Assembly: GCF_005250615.1 (NCBI RefSeq)
Contig: NZ_SULM01000002.1
Location: 248,001 to 312,000 of the forward strand
Direction: 5' to 3'
DNA: 64,000 nt
Source: Pseudomonas rhizoryzae
GTDB lineage: Bacteria > Pseudomonadota > Gammaproteobacteria > Pseudomonadales > Pseudomonadaceae
Both the position numbers and the translations under genes were made by a program. The stretch's first letter is position 1. The number at the start of each line of letters is the position of its first letter. This document shows positions 18,682 to 28,698 of the stretch, piece by piece. Below the pieces are notes generated by a model. That model had not been told where the DNA came from and ran no database searches. It was given only the letters and a program-made list of their open reading frames with translations.

Positions 18682-21600
18682 TCAATGCCCTTCCTTGTCA
18701 TGGGCTTCCTGCTCCCTGGTGGCCTGGTCCTTGAACAGACTGCTGACCACCACGTAGAACATCGGAATCCAGAAGATCGCCAGCACCGTGGCGGTCAGCA
18801 TGCCGCCGATCACCCCGGTACCGACCGCGTGCTGGCTGCCCGAGCTGGCACCCGAGGAGATCGCCAGCGGTACCACGCCCAGGATGAAGGCCATGGAGGT
18901 CATGAGGATGGGGCGCAAACGCATCCGCGCGGCTTCCACCGCGGCGTCGACGACACTCTTGCCGCTCTCGTGCAGCTCCTTGGCGAATTCCACGATGAGG
19001 ATGGCGTTCTTCGCGGCCAGGCCGATGGTGGTGAGCAGGCCCACTTTGAAGAAGACGTCGTTGCCCAGACCGCGGAAATAGGTGGCGGCGATGGCGCCCA
19101 CTACCCCCAGCGGTACCACCAGGATGACCGCCACCGGAATCGACCAGCTCTCGTAGAGCGCCGCCAGGCAGAGGAACACCACCAGGATCGAGAGCATGTA
19201 GAGGTAGAGCTCCTGGGAGCCGGCCAGGCGTTCCTCGTAGGACAGGCCGGTCCAGGCGACACCGACGCCCTGCGGCAGGTCCTTGGCCATGCGCTCGATC
19301 TCGGCCATGGCATCGCCGGAACTGTAGCCCGGCGCGGCCGAGCCGAGGATTTCCACCGAGGAGACCCCGTTGTAGCGCTCCAGCTTGGGCGAGCCATAGG
19401 TCCACTCGCCCCGGACGAAGGCCGAGACCGGCACCATCTGGCCCGAGCCATTGCGCACGTACCACTTGTCGAAGTCCTGGGGATTCATCCGCGAACTGGC
19501 TTCACCCTGGACATACACCTTCTTCACCCGACCGCGGTCGATGAAGTCGTTGACGTAGCTGGAGGCCCAGCCGATGGACAGCGTCTGGTTGACGTCGCTC
19601 TGGGACACGCCCAGGGCCCGCACCTTCTCGTCGTCGACGATGAGCCGGTACTGCGGCTCGTCGTTGAGGCCGTTGGGCCGGGTCTGACTGAGCTTGGGAT
19701 TCTGCGCCGCCATGCCGAGCAACTGATTGCGCGCGGCCATCAAGGCCTCGTGGCCAACGCCGCCCTGGTCCTGCAGATAGAAGTCGAAACCGGTGGCATT
19801 GCCCAACTCCATCACCGCCGGCGGAACGACGGCATAGATGATGGCGTCCTTGATCTGCGACAGATAGCCCATGGCCCGACCGGCCACGGCACTGGCACTC
19901 TCATTGGCTGCCGTCCGCTGGTCCCAAGGCTTGAGCTGGACGAACGCCAGGCCCGAACTCTGGCCGCGACCGGCGAAGTTGAAGCCGTTGACGGTGAACA
20001 TCGAGCTGATGGCGCCCGGATCGTTCTTCATCATCGTCTCGCGCATGGTGTCGAGCACCTGCTGGGTGCGCTCGGCCGAAGAACCCGGTGGCGTGGTGAC
20101 CTGGACGAAGATCACGCCCTGGTCCTCTTCCGGCAGGAAGGAGGTCTGCACCCGGGTGAACAAGAAGGCCATCACCGCGACGATCGCCAGGTAGATCAGC
20201 AGGAAGGGCACCTTGTGGCGGACTACCGCAGCCACGCTACGCTCGTAACGGTGCTGGCCCTTCTCGAAGGTACGGTTGAACCAGCCGAAGAAGCCGCGCT
20301 TCTCGTGATGTCCCTTTTCCACCGGCTTGAGCAAGGTGGCGCAGAGTGCCGGCGTGAGGATCAAGGCCACCAGTACCGACAACACCATGGACGAAACGAT
20401 GGTGATGGAGAACTGGCGATAGATCACCCCGGTGGAACCACCAAAGAAGGCCATGGGCACGAACACCGCCGACAGCACCAGGGCGATACCCACCAGGGCG
20501 CCCTGGATCTGGCCCATGGACTTGCGGGTGGCCTCCTTGGGCGACAGCCCCTCTTCGGCCATCACCCGCTCGACGTTTTCCACTACCACGATGGCGTCGT
20601 CCACCAGCAAGCCGATGGCCAGCACCATGCCGAACATGGTCAGGATGTTGATGGTGAACCCGGCGGCCAGCAGCACCGCGAAGGTGCCCAGCAAGACCAC
20701 GGGTACCGCGATGGTGGGAATCAGGGTGGCCCGGAAGTTCTGCAGGAACAGGAACATCACCAGGAACACCAGCAGGATGGCCTCGCCCAGGGTCTTGACC
20801 ACCTCGTGGATGGAGGCGGTCACCACTGGCGTGGTGTCATAGGGATAGACCACCTCCATGCCGGCCGGCATGAACGGCTTGAGCCGGTCGATGGTGGCGC
20901 GTACCGCCTTGGCGGTGTCCAGGGCGTTGGCCCCGGTGGCCAGGCGCAAGGCCATGCCGGACGCCGGCTTGCCGTCGAACTGGGCATCGATGGCGTAGTT
21001 CTCGCCGCCCAGCTCGATCCGCGCCACGTCACGCAGGCGTACCTGGGAGCCGTCCTGGTTGACCTTGAGGAAGATCTTGCCGAATTCCTCCACGCTGGTC
21101 AGACGGGTCTTGCCGATGATGGTGGCGTTGAGCTGCTGACCCGGGACCGCCGGCAGGCCACCGAGCTGACCGGAGGCGATCTGCACGTTCTGGCTCTGGA
21201 TGGCGCTGGTCACGTCGGTCGGGGTCAACTGGTACTTCACCAGCTTCTCCGGATCCAGCCAGATACGCATGGCGTACTGGGCGCCGAACACCTGGAAGTC
21301 ACCGACCCCGCTGGTCCGCGCCAGGGGATCGCGCAGGTTGGAAACGATGTAGTTGGACAGGTCCTCCTTGGTCATGGAGCCGTCCATGGACACCAGGCCC
21401 ACCACCATCATGAAGTTGCGCTGGTACTTGGCCACGCGCATGCCCTGCTGCTGCACTTCCTGCGGCAGCAACGGGGTGGCCAGCTGCAGCTTGTTCTGCA
21501 CCTGGACCTGGGCGATGTCGGGATTGGTGCCCTGGTTGAAGGTCACGATGATGGTCATGCTGCCGTCGGAGTTGGACTCCGAGGAGATGTACCTGAGGTT

Positions 21601-21819
21601 GTCGATCCCGTTCATCTGCTGCTCGATGACCTGGACCACGGTGTCCTGCACCGTCTGCGCCGAAGCGCCCGGGTAGGTCACCTGGATCGAGACCGCAGGA
21701 GCGGCGATGTTCGGGTACTGGTTGATCGGCAGATTGATGATCGACAGGATGCCGGCGAGCATGATCACCAGGGCGATTACCCAGGCGAAGATGGGCCGGT
21801 CGATGAAGAACTTGGACAT
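18682..21819 (-). CDS. mexB: RND multidrug efflux transporter (MexB/TtgB family)
   Basis: The 1,045-residue inner-membrane proton/drug antiporter has twelve membrane segments and two large periplasmic loops. It starts [20 protein letters not shown], as in MexB and TtgB, and keeps the proton-relay aspartates in [16 protein letters not shown] (the D407-D408 pair of AcrB). Length and sequence blocks such as [14 protein letters not shown] and [14 protein letters not shown] are those of the hydrophobe/amphiphile exporters. It is the second gene of the mexA-mexB-oprM operon and is expected to export antibiotics and solvents. Confidence 0.96.
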   Translation of the reverse strand: MSKFFIDRPIFAWVIALVIMLAGILSIINLPINQYPNIAAPAVSIQVTYPGASAQTVQDTVVQVIEQQMNGIDNLRYISSESNSDGSMTIIVTFNQGTNPDIAQVQVQNKLQLATPLLPQEVQQQGMRVAKYQRNFMMVVGLVSMDGSMTKEDLSNYIVSNLRDPLARTSGVGDFQVFGAQYAMRIWLDPEKLVKYQLTPTDVTSAIQSQNVQIASGQLGGLPAVPGQQLNATIIGKTRLTSVEEFGKIFLKVNQDGSQVRLRDVARIELGGENYAIDAQFDGKPASGMALRLATGANALDTAKAVRATIDRLKPFMPAGMEVVYPYDTTPVVTASIHEVVKTLGEAILLVFLVMFLFLQNFRATLIPTIAVPVVLLGTFAVLLAAGFTINILTMFGMVLAIGLLVDDAIVVVENVERVMAEEGLSPKEATRKSMGQIQGALVGIALVLSAVFVPMAFFGGSTGVIYRQFSITIVSSMVLSVLVALILTPALCATLLKPVEKGHHEKRGFFGWFNRTFEKGQHRYERSVAAVVRHKVPFLLIYLAIVAVMAFLFTRVQTSFLPEEDQGVIFVQVTTPPGSSAERTQQVLDTMRETMMKNDPGAISSMFTVNGFNFAGRGQSSGLAFVQLKPWDQRTAANESASAVAGRAMGYLSQIKDAIIYAVVPPAVMELGNATGFDFYLQDQGGVGHEALMAARNQLLGMAAQNPKLSQTRPNGLNDEPQYRLIVDDEKVRALGVSQSDVNQTLSIGWASSYVNDFIDRGRVKKVYVQGEASSRMNPQDFDKWYVRNGSGQMVPVSAFVRGEWTYGSPKLERYNGVSSVEILGSAAPGYSSGDAMAEIERMAKDLPQGVGVAWTGLSYEERLAGSQELYLYMLSILVVFLCLAALYESWSIPVAVILVVPLGVVGAIAATYFRGLGNDVFFKVGLLTTIGLAAKNAILIVEFAKELHESGKSVVDAAVEAARMRLRPILMTSMAFILGVVPLAISSGASSGSQHAVGTGVIGGMLTATVLAIFWIPMFYVVVSSLFKDQATREQEAHDKEGH

Positions 21820-21831
21820 CAGGCGCTCCCC

Positions 21832-23025
21832 TTACTGACCCTGACCCGCCGGCGGCTGGCCGGCGGAGGCGACATTGCTCGCCGGCGTGGCGGTGACGGT
21901 GGCACCGGGGCGGACCTTCTGCAGGCCTTCGGTGATGACCTTGTCACCCGGCTTGATGCCCTCGGTGACCAGCCAATCGCTGCCAACGGTACGCTCGGTC
22001 TTGAGCACCCGCTGCTCCACCTTGCCCTCGGCGTTCACCACCATGGCGGTGGGCTGGCCCTTGATGTCGCGGGTCACGCCCTGCTGGGGTACCAGCAAGG
22101 CATCCTGACGCACCCCGGCCTGCAGCCGGGCGCGCACGAACATGCCGGGCAGCAGCAGCTTGTCGGGGTTGGGGAATTCGGCGCGAATCACCACCGAGCC
22201 GGTGCTCGGGTCCACCGAGACCTCGGTGAATTTCAGCTTGCCGGGCCGGCTGTAGGCACTGCCGTCTTCCAGCACCAGCTTGACCTGGGCGGCCTCTTCG
22301 CCCTGCACCCGCTGCAGCTGGCCGTTATCCAGTTCGCGGCGCAGACGCAAGAGATCGGTGGCGGACTGGGTCACGTCGACGTAGATGGGATCGAGCTGGG
22401 TGATGCTGGTCAGGGCGCTGGTCTGGTCGGCGGTGACCAGGGCGCCTTCGGTCATCATCGAACGGCCGATACGGCCGGAGATGGGCGCGGCGACCTTGGT
22501 GTAGGCCAGATTGATCTCGGCGTTGCGCAGGGCCGCCTTGGCCGATTCCACCTGGGCCTCGTTCTGCCGCTGCACGGACAGGGCGTCGTCGGCTTCCTGC
22601 TTGCTGATCGCCTGGTCCTTGACCAGGGCGGCGTAGCGCTGCGCCTTGAGCCGGTTGGAGGCCAGGGTGGCCTGGGCCTGGGCCAGGGAGGCCTTGGCCG
22701 AGTTGACGTTGGCCTCGTAGGTACGCGGATCGATCTGATAGAGCTGCTGGCCGGCCTTGACGTCACCGCCCTCGATGAAGTTGCGCTTGAGCAGGATGCC
22801 GCTCACCTGGGGGCGAACCTCGGCGATACGGAAGGCCGAGGTGCGGCCGGGCAGTTCGTCGGTCAGCGTCACGGTGCGCGGTTCGATGGTGACCACGCCG
22901 ACTGCGACCGGCTTCTGCTGCTGTTGTGGCTGTTCCTTGTTCTCCTGCTTGCCACAGGCGCCCAGGGCCAAGGCAATGGCCAGCAGGGCGGGAGCGAAAT
23001 AGGCATGCGCCGGCTTGATCTGCAT
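21832..23025 (-). CDS. mexA: RND efflux periplasmic adaptor (MexA/TtgA family)
   Basis: The 397-residue membrane-fusion lipoprotein (lipobox ALGAC, Cys24) links MexB to OprM. It has the expected order: a beta-barrel and lipoyl half-motif (PQVSGILLKRNFIEGGDVK), a coiled-coil hairpin (roughly residues 100-170, Ala/Gln-rich), then AAPISGRIG and the C-terminal barrel. The ATG at 23025 follows AAGGA and a leader with a TtgR-like operator. The usual divergently transcribed repressor gene (mexR in P. aeruginosa, ttgR in P. putida) is absent from the 353-base gap upstream. Confidence 0.95.
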   Translation of the reverse strand: MQIKPAHAYFAPALLAIALALGACGKQENKEQPQQQQKPVAVGVVTIEPRTVTLTDELPGRTSAFRIAEVRPQVSGILLKRNFIEGGDVKAGQQLYQIDPRTYEANVNSAKASLAQAQATLASNRLKAQRYAALVKDQAISKQEADDALSVQRQNEAQVESAKAALRNAEINLAYTKVAAPISGRIGRSMMTEGALVTADQTSALTSITQLDPIYVDVTQSATDLLRLRRELDNGQLQRVQGEEAAQVKLVLEDGSAYSRPGKLKFTEVSVDPSTGSVVIRAEFPNPDKLLLPGMFVRARLQAGVRQDALLVPQQGVTRDIKGQPTAMVVNAEGKVEQRVLKTERTVGSDWLVTEGIKPGDKVITEGLQKVRPGATVTATPASNVASAGQPPAGQGQ

Positions 23026-23100
23026 ATCAGAAGTCCTTGAAAGCGGGGTAATGAGCATGCGCAGCGCGCCTTGTGGATTCGCACCGGCTCGAACGTAGAA

Positions 23101-23112
23101 AGTTATTATCAG
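23101..23112 (-). promoter_or_regulatory. Probable -10 region of the mexAB-oprM promoter
   Basis: On the minus strand the sequence TCTGATAATAAC follows the operator, giving GATAAT as a -10 box about 76 bases before the mexA start. GTGAAC inside the operator lies at a usable -35 distance, so a repressor on the operator would block the promoter. Confidence 0.5.
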
Positions 23113-23117
23113 ACCAA

Positions 23118-23147
23118 TATACTTACGTTCACGACTGTTTGTAAATA
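23118..23147. promoter_or_regulatory. TtgR-like operator upstream of mexA
   Basis: Read on the minus strand, the site starts TATTTACAAACA and ends GTAAGTATA with an 8-9 base centre. This closely matches the TtgR operator of P. putida ttgABC as I recall it, differing mainly in the centre. The half-sites form an imperfect palindrome. It sits at the expected place relative to mexA. Identity is from memory of the published operator and was not checked by alignment. Confidence 0.7.
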
Positions 23148-23331
23148 ACCCAAGCGCTCCGCTCGGGTATCCGCCGCGGCGATCCGACTGCTTTTGACAG
23201 TTTTTCGATACACATTGAACGATCAGCTCCGAGCGAGCGACCTCGGTAGCAGACCATGAGGCCGAAGGCGAGTTCTGCTACGGGGTTCACACGGGTGACC
23301 AGCCGGTCGGCAAAAACGATCACGCAGAAAA
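23148..23331. other. Non-coding stretch where the efflux repressor gene is expected
   Basis: Between the operator and the yceI terminator no TetR- or MarR-type reading frame is present on either strand. A TTGACA (23194-23199) and an 8-bp inverted repeat GTAGCAGA...TCTGCTAC (23246-23281) are the only structures I see. In P. aeruginosa, mexR occupies this position between mexA and the yceI/pasP gene. Confidence 0.65.
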
Positions 23332-23351
23332 ATGCCGGACGAATCCGGCAT
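23332..23351 (-). terminator. Rho-independent terminator after yceI
   Basis: ATGCCGGA pairs with TCCGGCAT around a 4-base loop. On the minus strand the hairpin is followed by TTTTTCTGC. It begins 27 bases after the yceI stop. Confidence 0.88.
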
Positions 23352-23378
23352 CTTGGGGTACCGCCTGGAGTCGCCGTG

Positions 23379-23957
23379 TTACTGGCGAATACCTTCGAAG
23401 GACATCATCAGCTCCACGTCCTGGGACTTCGGCCCGAGGTCCTTCTGGATGTTGAAGTCCTTCAGCTTGAGGGTGGTGGTGCCCTCGAAGCCAGCGCGGT
23501 AGCCACCCCAGGGATCCTTGCCTTCGCCCAGGAAGTGAGCCTTGATGACGACCGGCTTGGTCACGCCGTTCAGGGTCAGGTCGCCCGCGACGTCGGCGGT
23601 GCCTTCGCCGGTGGGGGTGACCTTGGTCGATACGAAGGTGGCCTGCGGGTGGGCGGCGACGTTGAGGAAGTCGGCACTGCGCAGGTGTTTGTCGCGCTCG
23701 GCGTGGTTGGTGTCGACGCTATCGGTGTTGATGGTCACCTTGACCTTGTCGGCAGCCGGATCCTTGGGATCGAAGGTGAAGGAGCCGTCGAAGTCCTTGA
23801 AGGTACCGTACAGCCAGCTGTAGCCCAGGTGCTGGATACGGAACTGGATGAAGGCATGCTGGCCTTGCTTGTCGATCTTGTAATCGGCGGCCATGGCCTG
23901 GCCAGCGCCCAGCAGAGCGGCGCCCAGGGCCAGGGCGGCAACGGTTTTCTTCAGCAT
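23379..23957 (-). CDS. YceI-family periplasmic protein (PasP-like)
   Basis: The 192-residue protein has a Sec signal peptide (cleavage near GQAMA) and a YceI lipocalin-like domain, with [16 protein letters not shown] at the start and [21 protein letters not shown] in the middle. YceI proteins bind isoprenoid-type lipids in the periplasm. The P. aeruginosa orthologue at the same position is described as PasP, a small protease. The start at 23957 is where the signal peptide begins. It follows a cytochrome b561 gene by 35 bases, the same pairing as in E. coli yceJ-yceI, so a functional link is likely. Confidence 0.93.
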   Translation of the reverse strand: MLKKTVAALALGAALLGAGQAMAADYKIDKQGQHAFIQFRIQHLGYSWLYGTFKDFDGSFTFDPKDPAADKVKVTINTDSVDTNHAERDKHLRSADFLNVAAHPQATFVSTKVTPTGEGTADVAGDLTLNGVTKPVVIKAHFLGEGKDPWGGYRAGFEGTTTLKLKDFNIQKDLGPKSQDVELMMSFEGIRQ

Positions 23958-23992
23958 TGGATAAAGCTCCGTGTGGTGGGGGTAAGAGGCGA

Positions 23993-24547
23993 TCAATGTG
24001 GCGTATGGACCCGGCCGAGCATCCGGACCAGGGTGCCGTCGCGGTCGACGAAGTGATGCTTGAGCGCGGCCAGCACGTGCAGACCGGCCAGGACGATCAG
24101 CGTCCAGGCACACCAGAGATGGACCTTGCCGGCGATATCGGCCTGGTCCTGCAGGCCGCTCAGGGTGGCGGGAACCCTGAACCAGCCGAACACATCGATG
24201 GCCACGCCATCGGCGGTGGAAATCAGGTAGCCGGCCACCATCACGGTGAGCATCAGCCCATAGAGCAGCAAATGGCCGGCACCCGCGGCGCGGCGCACCA
24301 GGGGGCTGCCCTCGACCGGTGGCGGCGGACTGACCAGGCGCCAGAGCAGGCGCAGCACCAGGGCGATCAGCAGCAGAATGCCGGCGCTCTTATGCAATTC
24401 GGGGGCGGTGTGATACCAGCTGTCGTAGTAGTCCAGGGTCCGCATCCACAGGCCGGAGGCGAACATGGCGATGATCGCCAGGGCCATGACCCAATGCAGA
24501 ACCAGACTGACCAGACCGTAGCGGAGGCCGTCGTTGCGCCAGTGCAT
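23993..24547 (-). CDS. Cytochrome b561 family membrane protein
   Basis: The 184-residue protein has four predicted membrane helices and four candidate haem-ligand histidines, in [24 protein letters not shown] and [10 protein letters not shown]. It belongs to the bacterial cytochrome b561 family, which passes electrons between quinol and other acceptors in the inner membrane. It is the first gene of a likely two-gene operon with yceI. Confidence 0.92.
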   Translation of the reverse strand: MHWRNDGLRYGLVSLVLHWVMALAIIAMFASGLWMRTLDYYDSWYHTAPELHKSAGILLLIALVLRLLWRLVSPPPPVEGSPLVRRAAGAGHLLLYGLMLTVMVAGYLISTADGVAIDVFGWFRVPATLSGLQDQADIAGKVHLWCAWTLIVLAGLHVLAALKHHFVDRDGTLVRMLGRVHTPH

Positions 24548-24718
24548 CGCTTTTCTCTCCTGAAAAAGCCTGGCTTAAGACTAGCGGCAAACGTATCGAA
24601 TGAAAGCGGAAAAACTATCGACCCAATATCGAAGGAATCGATGGATCAGACGCCACCCCAGAGCGGCGCCCGATCCATCGGCGACGCCGCGGGACGGGCG
24701 CCTGCGGTCAGGCGGGGA

Positions 24719-26317
24719 TCAGAACGACCAGTGGAACAGCTTCCAGAAGAAGCCGTGCTCGCTGCTGGCCTTGGCCGGCGCGGCCTCGGCGGCCTTGGGC
24801 GCAGCGGCCGCCGATTGCGCCGGCGCCTTGGTATCGGCACCGGCGACCAGCGGAACCACGGCCTTGCCGGCCTTGAGGTCGCGGACCTGCTGCGCAGCGC
24901 GCTGGCCACTGGCCAGCGCGCCTTCCAGGGTGCCCGGGTGCAGCGGATCGGTGTGCTCGCCAGCGAAGATCATCCGGCCAGCCGGCTTTTCCCACAGCCG
25001 CCAGTAGCGGGTGATCTGCCCCGGACCATAGGCCAGGTAGGCCCCGCCCACGCCCGGATCACGGCTGTAGCGGCGTACCTCGTAGCCGGAGAAGGCGCCG
25101 CGCGCCTTGGGATAGAAGGCATGGAAGCGGATCAGTACCTGGTCGACCATCTGCTTGTCACCGAAGGCCTGCACCAGCCGCGCGCTGTCGCCGGTCAGGT
25201 TGACCAGCACATTGGCGCCGCCCTTCACGTCCGGCTCGACCCACAGCATGCCCAGGCCCTGGTCGCTGTAGATCTCGCCGCTCATGCGCGACTTGCTGTC
25301 CCACACCGGGGTCTTGAACTTGAGCAGGATCTGGTCGCGCCAGCCGTAGGTGGTGCCCTTGATCGCCGCCTGCTGGGTGGCGTCCAGCGCCGGGGTCATC
25401 TGCACCTGGCCGAGGGCGCGCAGCGGCACCGCCATGACCACGTAATCGGCCTTGTAGCCACTATTGCCGGTCTTGACCGTCACCCCGTCCTTGTCCTGGA
25501 CGATGCTCGACACCTTGTTGTCGGTCTTGATCGTCTTGATCTGCTTGGCGAAGGCCTGGGCCAGCACCTCGCTGCCACCGGGCAGGCGGGCGGCGCGCAG
25601 GTCCTTGTCGTCGACGCCGCGATAGACGCGGGTCTGCTGGGCCAGGTAGAGCAACGACAGCCGCGAGGGCTCGTCGTAGCGGGTACGGATGCGCTGGTTG
25701 ATCAGCTGACGCGCCAGCGGCGGCAGGTTCTGCTTGTCCAGCCAGGTGGCGGCGTTGATCTGGTCGAGGGCGTGCAGGGTCGGGGTGGCGATGGGCTGCA
25801 GCGGATCGCTGATGGCGGCGGCCAGGTCGTCCAGCGACTTGTCGACGCGCTTGAGCGCATCGGCCACGGCCGGCAGCTTCTGCGCCAGGTCGTCCTGGGA
25901 GAAGTACTGGCCTTCGATCAGGTAGCCTGGGGTACGCACGAAGGACGGCGCGTCCACGGTCTTGAGCTTGAAGGTGTCCAGGTAATGGTTGAGCACCGGC
26001 TGGGCCTTGGTGTCGCCGATCCATTCGCTGGAGGCCAGGCCCGAGCGACCGCCCACCCGCGGACCGGCTTCCAGCAGGGTCACGTTCCAGCCGGCCTGCT
26101 GCAGTTCATAGGCCGAGGCCAGACCGGCCATGCCGCCGCCGACCACGATCACCGAGGGACCGCTGGGCGCGGCTGGGGCGGCAGCGGTCTTTTCCGGTGC
26201 CTTGTGTGCCTCTTTGTGCGCTTCTTTATGCGCCTTCTCGGCGGCGCCTACGCTCAGGCTGGTGGCGAATACGCCGGCTGCCAAGCAGACGGTAAAACCT
26301 GTCCAACGCGACGACAT
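24719..26317 (-). CDS. Exported FAD-dependent amine oxidase
   Basis: The 532-residue flavoprotein carries the dinucleotide-binding VVGGGMAGLASAYEL (residues 58-72) with the downstream Glu (LLEAGPRVGGRS), and the C-terminal FAD-contact GEHTDPLHPGTLEGAL block of monoamine oxidases. The N-terminus looks like a Sec signal or anchor (FTVCLAAGVFATSLSVGA) without a twin-arginine motif, then a Lys/His/Ala/Glu repeat (KEAHKEAHK) and an Ala/Pro linker. The C-terminus is an Ala-rich linker ending GFFWKLFHWSF. The substrate is unknown. P. aeruginosa has a similar gene at this position next to bioA. Confidence 0.88.
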   Translation of the reverse strand: MSSRWTGFTVCLAAGVFATSLSVGAAEKAHKEAHKEAHKAPEKTAAAPAAPSGPSVIVVGGGMAGLASAYELQQAGWNVTLLEAGPRVGGRSGLASSEWIGDTKAQPVLNHYLDTFKLKTVDAPSFVRTPGYLIEGQYFSQDDLAQKLPAVADALKRVDKSLDDLAAAISDPLQPIATPTLHALDQINAATWLDKQNLPPLARQLINQRIRTRYDEPSRLSLLYLAQQTRVYRGVDDKDLRAARLPGGSEVLAQAFAKQIKTIKTDNKVSSIVQDKDGVTVKTGNSGYKADYVVMAVPLRALGQVQMTPALDATQQAAIKGTTYGWRDQILLKFKTPVWDSKSRMSGEIYSDQGLGMLWVEPDVKGGANVLVNLTGDSARLVQAFGDKQMVDQVLIRFHAFYPKARGAFSGYEVRRYSRDPGVGGAYLAYGPGQITRYWRLWEKPAGRMIFAGEHTDPLHPGTLEGALASGQRAAQQVRDLKAGKAVVPLVAGADTKAPAQSAAAAPKAAEAAPAKASSEHGFFWKLFHWSF

Positions 26318-26488
26318 CTTTTCTAGACTCCTGGGACCGGGAAACAGCGGTGGCGCAGCATACGCGAGCGGCCTCGGAGCAACCAGACGCCGCCACGACC
26401 GGCAATCGGCCCGCGCCTTGCTCCGGTCGTGCGGCCTGACTTAGGCTTGCGCCCCCTTTTGCAGCCGGGCCAGCGCCGGGAGACCGCC

Positions 26489-27889
26489 ATGACCAATCAC
26501 GACTGGATGCGCCGCGACCTGGAGGTGCTCTGGCACCCCTGCACCCAGATGAAGGATCACGAGCAGTTGCCGGTGATCCCGATCCGTCGCGGTGAGGGCG
26601 TCTGGCTGGAGGACTTCGACGGCAACCGCTACCTGGACGCCGTCAGCTCCTGGTGGGTCAACGTCTTCGGCCACGCCAATCCGCGCATCAACGACCGCAT
26701 CAAGGCCCAGGTCGACCAGCTGGAGCACGTCATCCTCGCCGGCTTCAGCCACCAGCCGGTGATCGAGCTGTCCGAGCGCCTGGTCGCCCTGACCCCGGCT
26801 GGCCTCGAGCGGGTGTTCTATGCCGACAACGGCTCCTCCTGCATCGAGGTGGCGCTGAAGATGAGCTACCACTACTGGCGCAACGTGGGGCAGCCGGAGA
26901 AGCGTCGCTTCGTCACCCTGACCAACAGCTACCACGGCGAGACGGTGGCGGCGATGTCGGTAGGTGACGTGGCGCTGTTCACCGAGACCTACCAGGGCCT
27001 GTTGCTGGATACCCTCAAGGTGCCGAGCCCGGACTGCTACCTGCGCCCCGAGGGCATGGGCTGGGAAGAGCACTCGCGGCAGATGTTCGCGCACATGGAG
27101 CGCACCCTGGCCGAGCATCACCAGAACGTCGCCGCGGTCATCGTCGAGCCGCTGATCCAGGGCGCCACCGGCATGCGCATGTACCACCCGGTCTACCTGC
27201 GCCTCCTGCGCGAGGCCTGCGACCGCTATGGTGTGCACCTGATCCACGACGAGATCGCCGTGGGCTTCGGCCGCACCGGGACGATGTTCGCCTGCGAACA
27301 GGCCGGCATCCGCCCGGATTTCCTCTGCCTGTCCAAGGCCCTCACCGGCGGCTACCTGCCGCTGGCCGCCTGCCTGACCACCGACGAGGTCTACCAGGCC
27401 TTCTACGCCGACTACGACACCCTGCGCGCCTTCCTGCATTCCCATAGCTACACCGGCAATCCGCTGGCCTGCGCCGCCGCCCTGGCGACCCTGGACATCT
27501 TTGCCGAGGACGACGTCATCGTGGCCAACCAGCCGCTGGCCCGGCGCATGGCCGAGGCCACCGCGCACCTGGTCGACCACCCCCAGGTCGGCGAGGTGCG
27601 TCAGACCGGCATGGCCCTGGCCATCGAGATGACCGCCGACAAGGCCCGCCGCACGCCCTACCCCTGGCAGGAAAGACGCGGCCTGGCCGTCTACCAGCAC
27701 GCCCTCTCCCGCGGCGCCCTGTTGCGCCCACTGGGCAACGTGGTCTACTTCCTGCCGCCCTATGTGATCACCCCGGAGCAGATCGATTTCCTCGCCGAGG
27801 TGGCGACCCAGGGCATCGACCTGGCCACCCGTACCTCGGTCAGCGTCGCCCTGAGCGACCTGCACCCCAACCACCGCGATCCCGGCTGA
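26489..27889 (+). CDS. bioA: Adenosylmethionine-8-amino-7-oxononanoate aminotransferase
   Basis: The 466-residue class-III PLP aminotransferase makes 7,8-diaminopelargonate in biotin synthesis, using S-adenosylmethionine as amino donor. The BioA signatures WHPCTQM near the start, SSWWVN, YADNGSSCIEVALKMS and the PLP lysine at residue 283 (SKALTGGYLPL) are all present. The start at 26489 follows CCGGGAG. The upstream extension from 26429 is not needed. It has no other bio genes nearby and is followed after 13 bases by rsmE, the order known from P. aeruginosa. Confidence 0.96.
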   Translation: MTNHDWMRRDLEVLWHPCTQMKDHEQLPVIPIRRGEGVWLEDFDGNRYLDAVSSWWVNVFGHANPRINDRIKAQVDQLEHVILAGFSHQPVIELSERLVALTPAGLERVFYADNGSSCIEVALKMSYHYWRNVGQPEKRRFVTLTNSYHGETVAAMSVGDVALFTETYQGLLLDTLKVPSPDCYLRPEGMGWEEHSRQMFAHMERTLAEHHQNVAAVIVEPLIQGATGMRMYHPVYLRLLREACDRYGVHLIHDEIAVGFGRTGTMFACEQAGIRPDFLCLSKALTGGYLPLAACLTTDEVYQAFYADYDTLRAFLHSHSYTGNPLACAAALATLDIFAEDDVIVANQPLARRMAEATAHLVDHPQVGEVRQTGMALAIEMTADKARRTPYPWQERRGLAVYQHALSRGALLRPLGNVVYFLPPYVITPEQIDFLAEVATQGIDLATRTSVSVALSDLHPNHRDPG

Positions 27890-27902
27890 TCTGGAGCCTG
27901 CC

Positions 27903-28631
27903 ATGCGTCTCACCCGCTGCCATCTCGACCTGCCCCTGGCCCTCGGCCGCCTGGAGCTGCCCGAAGCCCAGGCCCACTACCTGGGCCGCGTGCTGCGCCT
28001 GGCGCCGGGGGATGCCGTGCAACTCTTCGACGGTAGCGGCCGCGAATACCTCGGCCAGGTCGCCGAGGTGGGCAAGAAGACCCTGAGCGTGGAGCTCACC
28101 GAAGAACTGGCTGGCCAGCCCGATTCGCCGCTGCAGATCCACCTCGGCCAGGGCCTGTCCCGTGGCGAGCGCATGGACTGGGCGATCCAGAAGGCCACCG
28201 AACTGGGCGTGGCCGAGATCACCCCGCTGGTCAGCGAACGCTGCGAGGTGCGCCTCAAGGACGAACGCGCCGACAAGCGCCTGCAGCACTGGCGCCAGGT
28301 GGCCATCAGCGCCTGCGAGCAATGCGGGCGCTCCAGCGTGCCGCTGATCCATCCGCCGCAACTGCTGAGCGATTGGCAGGCCAGCGTGGCCGCCGACCTC
28401 AAACTAGTGCTGCACCCGGTGGCCGAACCCCTGGAAAGCCATGCCCGCCCCACCCGCCTGGCGCTGCTGATCGGCCCGGAAGGCGGCTTGAGCGATGCCG
28501 AGGTCACCGCGGCACGCGCCGCTGGCTTCCAGCCCGCACGCCTGGGGCCGCGGGTGCTGCGCACCGAGACCGCCCCGGTGGTGGCCCTGAGCGTGGCCCA
28601 GCAACTTTGGGGTGATTTCCAGACCCCGTGA
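27903..28631 (+). CDS. rsmE: 16S rRNA (uracil1498-N3)-methyltransferase RsmE
   Basis: The 242-residue SPOUT-class methyltransferase modifies U1498 of 16S rRNA. The N-terminal PUA-like part has HYLGRVLRLAPGD and the C-terminal knot has the SAM-binding LIGPEGGLSDAEV and LGPRVLRTETA motifs. Length and motifs match the family. It follows bioA by 13 bases and is probably co-transcribed with it. Confidence 0.96.
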   Translation: MRLTRCHLDLPLALGRLELPEAQAHYLGRVLRLAPGDAVQLFDGSGREYLGQVAEVGKKTLSVELTEELAGQPDSPLQIHLGQGLSRGERMDWAIQKATELGVAEITPLVSERCEVRLKDERADKRLQHWRQVAISACEQCGRSSVPLIHPPQLLSDWQASVAADLKLVLHPVAEPLESHARPTRLALLIGPEGGLSDAEVTAARAAGFQPARLGPRVLRTETAPVVALSVAQQLWGDFQTP

Positions 28632-28698
28632 TCTGTACGAGCGATCGCTGCCGTGCGGCGGTCCAACCCTTCCCCAACGGATAGTTTCGGAGCCTTGG

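Noticed and set aside
18652..23040. A 1,462-residue open frame on the plus strand across the efflux operon
   Set aside because: It is the antisense shadow of mexB and mexA, which have full family motifs on the minus strand. High GC leaves antisense frames open, and its His/Asp/Gly-rich product resembles no known protein.
23246..23281. 8-bp inverted repeat GTAGCAGA...TCTGCTAC as a mobile element scar
   Set aside because: The repeat is too short and has no flanking duplication, so it does not support a mobile element.
23129..23323. A 64-residue minus-strand frame upstream of mexA as a candidate repressor
   Set aside because: It has no helix-turn-helix or MexR/TtgR similarity, covers the operator, and lies on the same strand as mexA rather than divergent.
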